From Methanoregula sp. (GTDB lineage: Archaea; Halobacteriota; Methanomicrobia; Methanomicrobiales; Methanospirillaceae): a stretch of 47,976 bases of DNA. The translations under genes and the position numbers were made by a program. Positions 7,987 through 16,567 of this stretch are shown piece after piece. The stretch lies in NCBI GenBank assembly GCA_030651815.1, contig JAUSBW010000113.1, positions 1 to 47,976 of the forward strand, written 5' to 3'. A model generated the notes under the pieces. The model worked only from the letters and a program-made list of their open reading frames with translations. It searched no databases and had not been told where the DNA came from. Positions within the stretch are counted from its first letter, which is position 1, and the number at the start of each line of letters is the position of its first letter.

Positions 7987-9300
7987 GTGAGCACCCGTCC
8001 AGATGACCCGGACGCTACCTATCTTCCCGAGCGATACAGGCAGCAGGTAAAAGCAAAGAAGCAACGCCGTATTTACAAAAAACTTGGGGCAGCCGGTATT
8101 GTGATCATGGTTTTTATTGTTGCATATCTCCTGCTCATCAGTATGCTCCCGGTTCCCCTGCCTTTCAATCCCCTGAAAAGCCCGGTAACCCCCACTCTGC
8201 CCATGGAGGAACAACCAACGGCTCCTGTGGTGAATGTAACGATCGCAGTCACACCGGGTTTTGTATTGGGAATGGGTATTTCCACTCTGCACTCACCGGA
8301 TATGCTCTCGTTAGACAAAGCTGTATCAATCTTTAGGGAGGAGTATCCTGCGGAAACCTGCACGCTGATCAGCGCAAATCTCACGGACCGGTATTCCGGC
8401 CAGATGTTATACGAGTTCATTATACAGCCTGGGGTTAGTTCATCAACTGAAACCCGGTTCGTGGTTTTTATCGATGCGGTGACTGGCGATCCCTACACTC
8501 AGGGACAAGAGAACACTCGTATCACCCAGAGACAGGCACAGGATCTGGCAAGGAAAGCATTTCCCGGGATTCGGCCAGACCGTGTCCGGGTCCGGTACAG
8601 TGCCAGTCCTGAGTCTGGCAGGACGTGGAATTTTGCGCTCATAAAAGGTACTACACCGATCCTGACCGGTACTATGGATGCCGAAACGGGACTGATCTCA
8701 TCATTTACTCAGACAATCCAGAAGGTGGGAAGGCCGGCGGGACCAGTAACCGGGATGCCAGCCGCACAGAAAATTGCAGATCGTTATATCTCCGGTCAGA
8801 ACGGCCCGGTTGCAGTCAACATGAGCGAAGGCCGGTATTTCCCTCTGGGTTCCCCCTCATATCCAGTGGCCGGCCGCTACGTTTTCATCTACAACCGGAT
8901 TGTGAACGATATTCCCTGTGAGGATGACGGTTTTATCACAGGTGTCGATTCAGTGACCGGTGAGATTACGGCTTATGAACGGCACTGGAGTGCTCCCGAC
9001 AATGCCTTTTCTGTGACCTCTGAACCACTTGTGCTGAAACGCAAAGCCACCTTTGCAGTGCTCCAGCAGGCAAAGGAGACATACCCTGAATCGGTAAGCG
9101 GACTCCGTATCGTATCAGCGGAAATCAGGTGGATGGACCAGCACCCCTCCGGAGTTATTCCCCGGCCCGGTAGTATCCCCCTTGCATGGAAAGTTACGTT
9201 CGATGATGATATCATCCGTACGAACAGTTCTGCAAAACCTGCCATTGCATGGTTGGATGTGCAGACCGGTAGTATCCTGGATTTTAAGTACCAGCACTAA
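7987..9300 (+). CDS. Membrane-anchored protein with PepSY-like repeats
   Basis: The GTG start is supported by GAGG eight bases upstream. The first 35 or so residues are charged and cytoplasmic. A single membrane helix follows at about residues 36-55 (AAGIVIMVFIVAYLLLI), then a Pro-rich linker and a long extracellular part. The outside region contains repeated modules of the form 'SLDKAVSIFREEYP ... FVVFIDAVTGDP' and 'QRQAQDLARKAFPG ... GTMDAETGLI', and again near the end 'WLDVQTGSI'. This helix plus 'D..TG' strand layout resembles PepSY/YpmB domains, which are often protease inhibitors or sensors of the cell surface. The match is structural and tentative. It is a single-gene unit. Confidence 0.6.
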   Translation: MSTRPDDPDATYLPERYRQQVKAKKQRRIYKKLGAAGIVIMVFIVAYLLLISMLPVPLPFNPLKSPVTPTLPMEEQPTAPVVNVTIAVTPGFVLGMGISTLHSPDMLSLDKAVSIFREEYPAETCTLISANLTDRYSGQMLYEFIIQPGVSSSTETRFVVFIDAVTGDPYTQGQENTRITQRQAQDLARKAFPGIRPDRVRVRYSASPESGRTWNFALIKGTTPILTGTMDAETGLISSFTQTIQKVGRPAGPVTGMPAAQKIADRYISGQNGPVAVNMSEGRYFPLGSPSYPVAGRYVFIYNRIVNDIPCEDDGFITGVDSVTGEITAYERHWSAPDNAFSVTSEPLVLKRKATFAVLQQAKETYPESVSGLRIVSAEIRWMDQHPSGVIPRPGSIPLAWKVTFDDDIIRTNSSAKPAIAWLDVQTGSILDFKYQH

Positions 9301-9398
9301 TCCAATAATCTTTTTCCCGGAAAGAAAAAGCACCGAATGCAATCTCCATATCACGGAGCAGAAAGTGATTAAAAAGGATTGGAAAAAAAAAGATTTTT

Positions 9399-9854
9399 TC
9401 AGCACTTGTCGCAGAGGTACTCGACCGCGATTGATGCTCTGCGCATATCGCCTTTGATCAGTTTCTTCCCACCACGGAAGAAGAGTCTTTTACAGCCTGC
9501 ACAATATTTGGGCCGTATCTGATTCAACCGGCTCATGGGAATCTCAAGAGTAAAACCGGTCCTGTTCCACTCTTCCGGGGGTTTTTCCGCGTTCTGCTCG
9601 TAGACTGCGACAAACTCCATGATCTGGTGGGGTGGCACCCCTAAGTCAACGAATTTTTTGAAGACAAAGTAGTTGAAGATCAGCCACGAGAGGTCAGAGC
9701 GGTCGAGGATGCCTTCGTACTCCCCAAACGCCTCATCGAATTCCTCTAAGGAGCAGCCGCAGAGCGGGCATTTGCCACCCACGAGCTCATCGAGAAAAAC
9801 CTCTTCCTGGCAACCCGGACAGGTCGTGTGCGGGGATTGCATGCGTGATGTCAT
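9399..9854 (-). CDS. Zinc-ribbon protein of unknown function
   Basis: The 151-residue protein has an N-terminal zinc ribbon (CPGCQ near residue 13 and CPLCG near 30) and a second pair at the C-terminus (YCAGCKR near 113 and a final CDKC). The middle is helical, with WLIFNYFVFKKFVDLGV. Two CxxC pairs at each end suggest two metal sites. There is no recognisable catalytic motif; a role in nucleic-acid or protein binding is inference. An internal ATG five codons in is an alternative start. Confidence 0.65.
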   Translation of the reverse strand: MTSRMQSPHTTCPGCQEEVFLDELVGGKCPLCGCSLEEFDEAFGEYEGILDRSDLSWLIFNYFVFKKFVDLGVPPHQIMEFVAVYEQNAEKPPEEWNRTGFTLEIPMSRLNQIRPKYCAGCKRLFFRGGKKLIKGDMRRASIAVEYLCDKC

Positions 9855-9946
9855 TCGTATTCTCCCAAGGTCAAAATTATTGATATTCTTATGTAATGGG
9901 GACTAAAAAATTTGCAACAGGTTAGTATTGTTACTAGTGTTTCGCG

Positions 9947-9985
9947 GGGGTGCACATATAGGTATCACCAGTGCATGTGCACCCC
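9947..9985. promoter_or_regulatory. Perfect 11-bp inverted repeat (GGGGTGCACAT...ATGTGCACCCC)
   Basis: The arms are 9947-9957 and 9975-9985, with a 17-base loop. It lies 31 bases past the stop codon of the minus-strand gene ending at 10016 and about 90 bases upstream of the zinc-ribbon gene start at 9854. It could be a terminator, a processed RNA hairpin or an operator. No T tract follows it on the minus strand, so a simple terminator is not the best explanation. Confidence 0.7.
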
Positions 9986-10015
9986 GATAAGAGTGTTGTG
10001 GTCATGGGGAAAAAA

Positions 10016-10324
10016 TCAATCAGCGGACAGGTCTTCGCGCTCCATGATCAGCGTGCCATAGACTACTTTTTCGAGTACCTGCGCAACAGATTTGATATGC
10101 ATCGCCTTCTCCAGATCCTCATTCCGGTGAATATCTGAATAAAGCTGGAGCCTGATTAAGGAGAACCGGAACCTGTCGAGGGTTTCATCGTCCATGTTCA
10201 TTGCTTCCCGGTAGATCGGTTCGATCAGGTCAGGGAAGACCTGCGGGTTCTCAAGGCATGCGATGATACCCGTGTAGATCGGAAGGGGCTTTTCCTTTCC
10301 TGTGAGAACCCGCAGGTAGTCCAT
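10016..10324 (-). CDS. Small hypothetical protein downstream of the Fe-S carrier ATPase
   Basis: The 102-residue soluble protein is rich in acidic and helical segments. No known domain is recognised. Its start lies three bases after the stop of the Mrp/Nbp35 gene, so the two are almost certainly one operon, and a role connected to Fe-S cluster delivery or its targets can be guessed from position only. Confidence 0.65.
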   Translation of the reverse strand: MDYLRVLTGKEKPLPIYTGIIACLENPQVFPDLIEPIYREAMNMDDETLDRFRFSLIRLQLYSDIHRNEDLEKAMHIKSVAQVLEKVVYGTLIMEREDLSAD

Positions 10325-10327
10325 TGC

Positions 10328-11227
10328 TTATCCCTCTACGACTTTGATGAGTGATTCCATTACATTATCAACAGCCTTCCATGTCGGGCTGTTACTGTTG
10401 CCACGCCGTATGATGAACGGGCGGCCCTCGTCGCCGGCCTTGCGCATCCCGATATCAATTGGTATTGCCCCAAGGAACGGCACCTTGAGTTCTTCGGCAA
10501 TCTTTTTACCGCCGTCCTTGCCGAAGAGATCGATCTCAACACCGCAGTGGGGGCAGAGCATGCCGCTCATGTTCTCGATGACCCCGATGACAGGGAGGCC
10601 GAGTTTTTCTATGAATTTTGCCGATTTTCTTGCATCCATGGTGGCAACATCCTGCGGGGTTGTCACAATGACTGCTCCACGAACGTTCGGGGCAAGCTGG
10701 GCGATCGTGAGCGCCTCATCCCCAGTGCCCGGTGGAAGGTCGACTACAAGGTAGTCAAGCGTGCCCCAGTTCACTTCTGCAAGGAACTGCTGGATCGCAG
10801 CCATCTTCATCGGTCCGCGCCAGATGATCGGCGTGCTCGTGTCGGGCAGCAGGAACGCCATTGAGAGAACAGATAACATACCGGTGATATGAACCGGCTC
10901 AATCCGATTACCCGTGATCGCGAGTTTATGGTCCTCAATGCCCAGCATCTTTGGGACATTGGGACCGTGCATATCGAGATCGAGAAGACCGACTTTTTTG
11001 CCATGGTTCGAGAGGGCGTATGCAAGATTCACCGAAACCGTTGATTTTCCTACGCCGCCTTTGCCGCTCAGCACCAGGATGACGTGTCTGACATCAATTG
11101 CTGCTTTTGGCGGGAGGCCGGCCTGTACTTTCTTATCCGATGAGCAGGTGGATGCAGTCGCGCAGCTGGAGCACTCGCTCTTGCACTCCTCGTCCGCTTT
11201 TTTTGATTGGGTATTATTCTTTGCCAT
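10328..11227 (-). CDS. mrp: Mrp/Nbp35-type iron-sulfur cluster carrier ATPase
   Basis: This is a cytosolic P-loop NTPase that assembles and transfers Fe-S clusters. The deviant Walker A GKGGVGKS is at residues 55-62, DLDMHGP near 83-89 and VVDLPPGTGDE near 161-171. The inter-subunit cluster ligands are CPHC at 225-228. The N-terminal tail has four cysteines at 15, 19, 22 and 28 (ending C-x2-C-x5-C), like the Nbp35 N-terminal cluster site, which many archaeal Mrp proteins lack. The 299-residue length is normal. It is divergent from the dGTPase-like gene and heads a two-gene operon. Confidence 0.93.
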   Translation of the reverse strand: MAKNNTQSKKADEECKSECSSCATASTCSSDKKVQAGLPPKAAIDVRHVILVLSGKGGVGKSTVSVNLAYALSNHGKKVGLLDLDMHGPNVPKMLGIEDHKLAITGNRIEPVHITGMLSVLSMAFLLPDTSTPIIWRGPMKMAAIQQFLAEVNWGTLDYLVVDLPPGTGDEALTIAQLAPNVRGAVIVTTPQDVATMDARKSAKFIEKLGLPVIGVIENMSGMLCPHCGVEIDLFGKDGGKKIAEELKVPFLGAIPIDIGMRKAGDEGRPFIIRRGNSNSPTWKAVDNVMESLIKVVEG

Positions 11228-11354
11228 GGTATCCCTGTGATGAATTCTGATCGTGTACTTCTACCAGTTGTCATCATTAGACAATAAAGATGTGGAAATC
11301 ATCCCTGCTACGTGCGTCAGGATTAATACATCCCGGCACAGATAGACGTGCAAC

Positions 11355-12542
11355 ATGAAAAAACGGGATATTCCGCGGTTTTTTGACAAGGGGCTCGATT
11401 CCGCCATTCATACCATGACTGATAAGCGGGAATCACTCCTGTCTCCCCTTGCCGCAACCAGTGCAGATGCAATGCGCCGTCATAACCGGATCGCAGAAGA
11501 TATCCGTACCCCCTACTCCAGGGATGCGGATCGGATCATCCATACAAGGGCATACACGCGCTACATCGACAAGACTCAGGTCTTTTACCTTGTCGAAAAC
11601 GACCACATCACCCACCGGGTGATTCATGTCCAGCTCGTCTCTAAGATTGCGCGGACGATCGGGCGCTGCCTGCGGCTGAACGAGGATCTCATTGAAGCGA
11701 TCGCTCTCGGGCATGACATCGGTCATATCCCGTACGGCCACTTTGGCGAGACCTGCCTCTCTGCACTCTGCGAGCAGTACTGCATAGGCAGATTTTTTCA
11801 CAATGTCCAGAGCGTGCAGTTCCTTGATCGGATCGAGGATCAGGACCTGACCATGCAGGTGCTCGATGGCATCCTCTGCCATAATGGCGAGGCAGATGAT
11901 CTCCGTATCACACCCGTACCCTGCGGGAGCTGGGCAGCATTTGACAGGAAAGTGCAGGACAATGCCGATGGCAGACAGAGCGGGGCATCCATGACACTTG
12001 AAGGCTGCGTGGTCAAGTTTGCCGACACGATTGCCTATATCGGGCGGGATATTCAGGATGCAAAGGAGATTGGGCTTATCGATGATTCTGTTCCATTACC
12101 GGAAGAATGTACAGAAGTGTTGGGGAGTTCCAATCGCGAGATCATCAATACGTTGATCTATGACCTGCTAAAAAACAGCGACAGTGAAAATGAAGGATAT
12201 ATCGCATACAGCCGCGATGTTGAGAAGGCGCTGATCGGGCTCCGTCAGTTCAGCAGGACAAACATCTACAATAACGAAAAACTCACGAAAGAACGGTTAA
12301 AGATTGAACGAATGTATGCCACCCTGTTTGAGACATATTTACAGGATCTCAAATCAGGGCGCAGGGACACAAGAATTGTTACAGACTATATTGAAACAGG
12401 CTGGATCAGTCCACTGTATCTGGAGACCGCAACGGAGGCCGAACTCGTGCGGGACTTTATTGCGGGTATGACTGACAGGTATTTTGCCAAACGGTTTGAA
12501 GAGTGCGTAATTCCGAAAAGGATAGAAGCAAAATTCTCCTGA
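11355..12542 (+). CDS. dGTPase-like HD-domain triphosphohydrolase
   Basis: This is a probable deoxynucleotide triphosphohydrolase (dNTP to deoxynucleoside plus triphosphate). The HD-domain metal ligands are present: H87 in ITHRVIHVQL, the HD pair at 120-121 in ALGHDIGHIPYGHFGE, and a later Asp in FADTIAYIGRD (about residue 225). The N-terminal TPYSRDADRIIHTRAYTRY (about residues 52-70) matches the 'RDRDRI.HS..FRRL' motif of Dgt proteins. At 395 residues it is the size of short Dgt-like proteins. It is monocistronic and divergent from mrp. Substrate specificity among dNTPs cannot be read from sequence. Confidence 0.9.
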   Translation: MKKRDIPRFFDKGLDSAIHTMTDKRESLLSPLAATSADAMRRHNRIAEDIRTPYSRDADRIIHTRAYTRYIDKTQVFYLVENDHITHRVIHVQLVSKIARTIGRCLRLNEDLIEAIALGHDIGHIPYGHFGETCLSALCEQYCIGRFFHNVQSVQFLDRIEDQDLTMQVLDGILCHNGEADDLRITPVPCGSWAAFDRKVQDNADGRQSGASMTLEGCVVKFADTIAYIGRDIQDAKEIGLIDDSVPLPEECTEVLGSSNREIINTLIYDLLKNSDSENEGYIAYSRDVEKALIGLRQFSRTNIYNNEKLTKERLKIERMYATLFETYLQDLKSGRRDTRIVTDYIETGWISPLYLETATEAELVRDFIAGMTDRYFAKRFEECVIPKRIEAKFS

Positions 12543-12557
12543 TACAAAAGTTAAGGG

Positions 12558-12749
12558 TCAGTCGTACTTGCCCTTTGGTTCTGCCCACCCGGTGAACCCG
12601 CAATAAATACACCCGGCACCCTCGCACTGCAGACACTGCCGTTTTGGTGCCGTGACCAGTACTGTGCCGGTTTTATTGCAGACCATGCACCCGAATCCCT
12701 CACAGTGCGCACACAGTGCAGGTTCATAGATCTTTTTCCCGTCACTCAT
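12558..12749 (-). CDS. Small zinc-finger protein (DnaJ-type CxxCxG repeats)
   Basis: The 63-residue protein consists mostly of four Cys pairs: CAHCEGFG, CMVCNKTG, CLQCEGAG and CIYCGFTG. These are CxxCxG-type repeats like the central zinc domain of DnaJ, here free-standing. It probably binds two zinc ions. The ATG at 12749 is adopted; it ends convergent to the dGTPase gene, 16 bases away. Function unknown; such free-standing proteins are common in Methanomicrobiales. Confidence 0.7.
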   Translation of the reverse strand: MSDGKKIYEPALCAHCEGFGCMVCNKTGTVLVTAPKRQCLQCEGAGCIYCGFTGWAEPKGKYD

Positions 12750-12801
12750 ACGATCACATCATAACATGCATACTATAACCAAAAAAAATCCATTCATGGA
12801 T

Positions 12802-14901
12802 TTACTCATCATCCTCGTCGAGATACCGTGAGAGCGCATCAAGCAGTTCAACCGCTGACTGGTACCGATCATCTGGATATTTTTCAAGACATTTCAGGAT
12901 AATCTTTTCGACAGCCCCGGCATCTGCGGTGTACTCATAGGGAGGAAGTGGTTTTTCCCGCAGGATCGCATTGCCCACCTCAACGATACTTTCGCCGCCA
13001 AACGGAATCGAACCCGTGATCAGTTCATAAAAGACCACACCGAGCTGGTAGACATCGGTGCGTTCATCGGTCCGGCCAAACTCCGAAGGAGAGACCTGTT
13101 CCGGAGCGGCATACGAGAGCGAGAAGCCGGCAATGCTGGACTTTTTAATATCCGCTGCAAGCACCTTGCTCATTCCCCAGTCCGTGATTTTCGGTACAAG
13201 ATCAGCAGTCATCAGGATGTTGTGCGGCTTGATGTCGCGGTGGATGAACCCATGCTCATGGGCGTATCTCAGGCCATCCGTAATCCCGCGGATTATGTGC
13301 ACCGCCTTCCAGACGGGCAGTGGTTTTTCCAGTTCCTCTAACGAGACGGGCACAAACTCCATCTCCACATACGGCACGGGCAGAATATTGACAGCAAAAA
13401 CCTCAACAATATTCTCGTGCCTTAGCGTTTCCCACGCTTTGATCTCGTTTAAGAATGACCTGCCCGTCATCTCGTCAAAACTGATCGGAATCTTGACTGC
13501 CACTTTTAAGCCATCAGTCTTTCGGACAGCAGAGAAAACCCACGCGATGCCCCCCCGCCCGATAAACGCGATATCAGTATACTTGTTCTCAAGTTCCCTT
13601 GGGAAGTAGTATTTCTGGTCAGAAGTGGCCGGATAATATCCATCCGGTATGCTCTCATGGGGAAGTGCGGTATATTTAACAGGAGTTGTCACCGGGGAGC
13701 GGGAGTTACGGAAGATCACGGTCGCTTTTGTCGGGGGCAGAGCGGCAGGTTCATTAAGGAAATCTACCGGCACGTGTGCCTTTTGTTTCCGGTACAGCAG
13801 AATGATCGCACCCGCAAGAACGGCAAGGAACAAAAGCCCCATTGTCAGTGTGATGGTTCCCAATGGAAGTCTGTCACGGAAATTATCCGCTGATGTCGGA
13901 GAAGGGGTAATGGAAGATGTAAACGGCACGGATGTTGTCGTGTTAAGGGGTGTATGAGTCAACGAAACCGTGGGTACAGGGACTAAGGGTGTCTGGGTCA
14001 AAGATATATCTTTGACCGGAACCGGCAGGATTCCCGCGTAATACTCTTTTGGATCCATGAGGGGGAACGCATCAATGATATTCTGGTCCGATTCCAGAAT
14101 CGCTTTCGGGTTTCCTCCAATAACGATCACGTAGGGGGAGTCACCAATCCCGTCACCATTCATATCCCTGCCATGGTAATCGCTCCAGTAGTTCCCCATG
14201 AGGCTTTGCTCTTTTTTCCCCAGATAGGTATATGTCAGGGGGGTTGTTGTGCTCCAGATGGAGGTAGCACTCTTTGAGAGCACATTCTGGGTGTTGAAAA
14301 AGTTGTTCTTAAATATCCGGTTGGAAAGCGAGGATTCGTCAAGGCTGATGCCACGGGTATTTGCGCTGATTATATTGTCTTCAATCAGGTTGCCAATCGA
14401 ACCCTCAAGTACAATCCCGGTTCGCTGGTTGTTGGTGATATTATTCTCCGAGAGGGTGTTTTTCCGGGCAGATGCCAGTGTTATTCCCTGCGCATTGTTA
14501 TGTATGGCATTTCTCCTGATCGTATTCAGATCTGAAGAGACGAAAATACCATTTAACAGGTCACTGTTCCTGATGACAAAACCTTCCACAGTGCATCCAT
14601 CGACCCGGATCTCCACAGCATTGCCCGTTTTACCCGGATCAATGACTGGCGTACCATTGCCACTGTCTATGCCGAAGAGCAAAATCTTCTTGTCAATGCG
14701 GACGCTTTCTGCATAAGTACCGCTTTCAACAGTGACGGTATCCCCGGAAGATGCCCAGTCGATTGCCTTCTGTATGCTGGTAAACCCGGCACCTGATGGT
14801 GCTACGGTGTGTTCGGCAGCTGCTGCAGTCGCGATACAAGCAGTACAGAAGATGAGAAAAAAGACGACGATTAACCGGGTTGCAGAAAAGATGTGGGTCA
14901 T
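12802..14901 (-). CDS. Receptor-like Ser/Thr protein kinase with extracellular NosD beta-helix domain
   Basis: The 699 residues fall in clear order. A signal peptide comes first (residues 1-29, hydrophobic VVFFLIFCTACIATA). Next is a right-handed beta-helix of NosD/pectate-lyase type (about 30-290, repeats such as NTIRRNAIHNN, NTLSENNITNN and NLIEDNIISAN), then a Thr/Pro-rich stalk (about 295-343). One membrane helix follows (about 345-372), then a cytoplasmic Hanks-type kinase domain (about 435-695). The kinase keeps the VAVK lysine (about 467), HRDIKPHN catalytic loop (about 550) and APEQ segment. The usual DFG is DWG (ITDWGMSK, about 575), a tolerated variant. The predicted role is to sense something outside the cell and phosphorylate cytoplasmic targets; the neighbouring HTH-FHA protein is a plausible partner. 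Confidence 0.9.
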   Translation of the reverse strand: MTHIFSATRLIVVFFLIFCTACIATAAAAEHTVAPSGAGFTSIQKAIDWASSGDTVTVESGTYAESVRIDKKILLFGIDSGNGTPVIDPGKTGNAVEIRVDGCTVEGFVIRNSDLLNGIFVSSDLNTIRRNAIHNNAQGITLASARKNTLSENNITNNQRTGIVLEGSIGNLIEDNIISANTRGISLDESSLSNRIFKNNFFNTQNVLSKSATSIWSTTTPLTYTYLGKKEQSLMGNYWSDYHGRDMNGDGIGDSPYVIVIGGNPKAILESDQNIIDAFPLMDPKEYYAGILPVPVKDISLTQTPLVPVPTVSLTHTPLNTTTSVPFTSSITPSPTSADNFRDRLPLGTITLTMGLLFLAVLAGAIILLYRKQKAHVPVDFLNEPAALPPTKATVIFRNSRSPVTTPVKYTALPHESIPDGYYPATSDQKYYFPRELENKYTDIAFIGRGGIAWVFSAVRKTDGLKVAVKIPISFDEMTGRSFLNEIKAWETLRHENIVEVFAVNILPVPYVEMEFVPVSLEELEKPLPVWKAVHIIRGITDGLRYAHEHGFIHRDIKPHNILMTADLVPKITDWGMSKVLAADIKKSSIAGFSLSYAAPEQVSPSEFGRTDERTDVYQLGVVFYELITGSIPFGGESIVEVGNAILREKPLPPYEYTADAGAVEKIILKCLEKYPDDRYQSAVELLDALSRYLDEDDE

Positions 14902-14988
14902 GGGCTTATTGAACGGATTTCCTGCATACTATCGGATAAGTTCATCATTCTTTTTTCAATGGTCATAAAAAAACCGTAATTATCCGGA

Positions 14989-15774
14989 TCATGCAACGGG
15001 GGGGATGATCAGGACAAGTTTTACTCCGGATATTCCTTTTGCAAGCTCAACAAGATCCCCGTCACGAACCGGGACACGTGCACGGCTCTCAATTTTTTTA
15101 TTGTTCAGCTGGGTTCCCCCGGTACTCCCGCAGTCCTCGATATACCAGATGCCATTAACGTGACGGAATCGTCCATGGGGCTTTGACACCCGGGTAACAG
15201 CGGTATAACCATCTGCAAGGACGATATCCTTTCCGGGAACGAAAGAGGTCAGGTTATCGGAATCGATCCTGCCGATAGCAACGGTATCAGTTTTTAATAT
15301 GAATGCTTTGCCATCATCAGGGCCCCCAAGCACAATGGCAGCAGGGCAGTTACCGAGCACCTCTTTGGAGAGGGTACCTTTCACCTCTTCAAGCCGGCGG
15401 GAGATCACCCCCCCAACGATCTGCACCCGTGCGTTGGAGAACAAACCCAGATTCCTGATGATCGCTTCGAGTCCGCCGGGAACCACAGAATACTGCCAGA
15501 CGGGATGGATGCCTTTTGAGGTTGGGGCGCCGAGACCAGCCTCCTTTTTGATCACGCCAATGCCCAGCAGCTTGTCCAGATGCTTTTTGGTGTTCTCGTA
15601 GCTGGTCTCGATCTCGTTTGAGATCGCACGGACATCACGGGGTTTTTTCTCTAAAAATTTTAAAATTCTGAGTCGTGCGCTGCTCGACAGAACATCCAGG
15701 TACTCTGAGAGTTCCTCTAAAGAATCTGACTCTTCATGAATAATTATTGTCGGGGATTTATCCGCAGGATTCAT
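14989..15774 (-). CDS. HTH transcriptional regulator with C-terminal FHA domain
   Basis: The protein has 261 residues. Residues about 22-90 form an ArsR-like winged helix (LDVLSSSARLRILKFLEKKPRDVRAI...). After a linker comes an FHA domain at about 165-258, with the conserved order GRIDSDN, TRVSKPHGRF (S..H core) and YIEDCGSTGGTQLN. FHA domains bind phosphothreonine peptides, so DNA binding or dimerisation may respond to a protein kinase. The receptor-like kinase lies directly downstream on the same strand (gap 87 bases), suggesting one signalling unit. Partnership is inferred. Confidence 0.9.
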   Translation of the reverse strand: MNPADKSPTIIIHEESDSLEELSEYLDVLSSSARLRILKFLEKKPRDVRAISNEIETSYENTKKHLDKLLGIGVIKKEAGLGAPTSKGIHPVWQYSVVPGGLEAIIRNLGLFSNARVQIVGGVISRRLEEVKGTLSKEVLGNCPAAIVLGGPDDGKAFILKTDTVAIGRIDSDNLTSFVPGKDIVLADGYTAVTRVSKPHGRFRHVNGIWYIEDCGSTGGTQLNNKKIESRARVPVRDGDLVELAKGISGVKLVLIIPPVA

Positions 15775-15930
15775 ACCGCTCCACTGGAAGGATCTCTAAT
15801 TTTTTCTCATAACCATCAGGTAACCGGAAGATAAGGGCATGACGGTTTAAATTCTCTCTCCCGCACCTATCCTTACGGTTCATAGCAGGAACCTGGAGGT
15901 TCGATGCCCGAACCATCACAATTTGGGGAA

Positions 15931-15938
15931 TATATAAG
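15931..15938 (+). promoter_or_regulatory. TATA box for the small secreted protein gene
   Basis: ATATATAA preceded by GGGGA lies about 90 bases upstream of the start at 16025, implying an untranslated leader of about 60 bases. AAGGAGA just before the ATG is the ribosome binding site. Confidence 0.5.
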
Positions 15939-16024
15939 CTCAACCCCAGACACTATAACCAGGTGATACACGATACTCATTCGGCGTGTCACCGATCCAT
16001 GCAGAACAAACAAAGGAGAACCAA

Positions 16025-16252
16025 ATGGATACTGGCAAAATTTTTCTTGGGATCGCGCTCATCGCATTTTCGGTTGCAATGGCGATTAATCCCGCCAGTG
16101 CAGCCGGGTGTGATAGTTCCTGTTCGGTTGGAAGCGGGAATTTCCACACTGCCGACTGCGGGAGCGCTGCCGGTTCATCGCAGGATTCGGATTCTACCGC
16201 ACATTCCGATAACCCTGCTTTCTACGAGACCTGCCCAGGGAATCTGCCATGA
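16025..16252 (+). CDS. Small secreted Cys/Ser-rich protein
   Basis: ATG 16025 is chosen because AAAGGAGAA sits just upstream. The 75-residue product has a clear signal peptide (residues 1-27, IFLGIALIAFSVAMA ending at ASA-A). A mature part of about 48 residues follows, with four cysteines (two close together in CDSSC) and many Ser, Gly and Asp. It is probably exported and disulfide-bonded. No family recognised. The upstream TATA box and ribosome binding site make it a credible gene. Confidence 0.65.
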   Translation: MDTGKIFLGIALIAFSVAMAINPASAAGCDSSCSVGSGNFHTADCGSAAGSSQDSDSTAHSDNPAFYETCPGNLP

Positions 16253-16567
16253 AGTATCCGCAGAGGATCTCTTCCGCATGCCACACATCCGTACGAACGA
16301 TGAATGCCACATGCACATCCGCACATCCCCATACCTCTATCGAGAGACGAAACAAGGATGGTCTGCGCTCCAATTAAAAAAGACCAGAAAGGGGCAGATT
16401 CAGGCCATCTCTCATTTAAGAGATCCCAAAAAGGAGTCCTCACCTTTTTAGGAATCATACATGGATAGCCATTCAATACTATTTTTTAAAAATCCGTGAG
16501 GCCAGGGGTCATACGGGGTAATTTAAAATCGCCAAAAAAAGGTTTTTCATGACAGATGAGTATCCGC
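16253..16567. other. Intergenic stretch of about 315 bases between convergent genes
   Basis: No gene seen. A short hairpin ATCTCT (16407-16412) / AGAGAT (16419-16424) and several T and A tracts (for example 16480-16488) could end transcription from either side. Confidence 0.4.
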
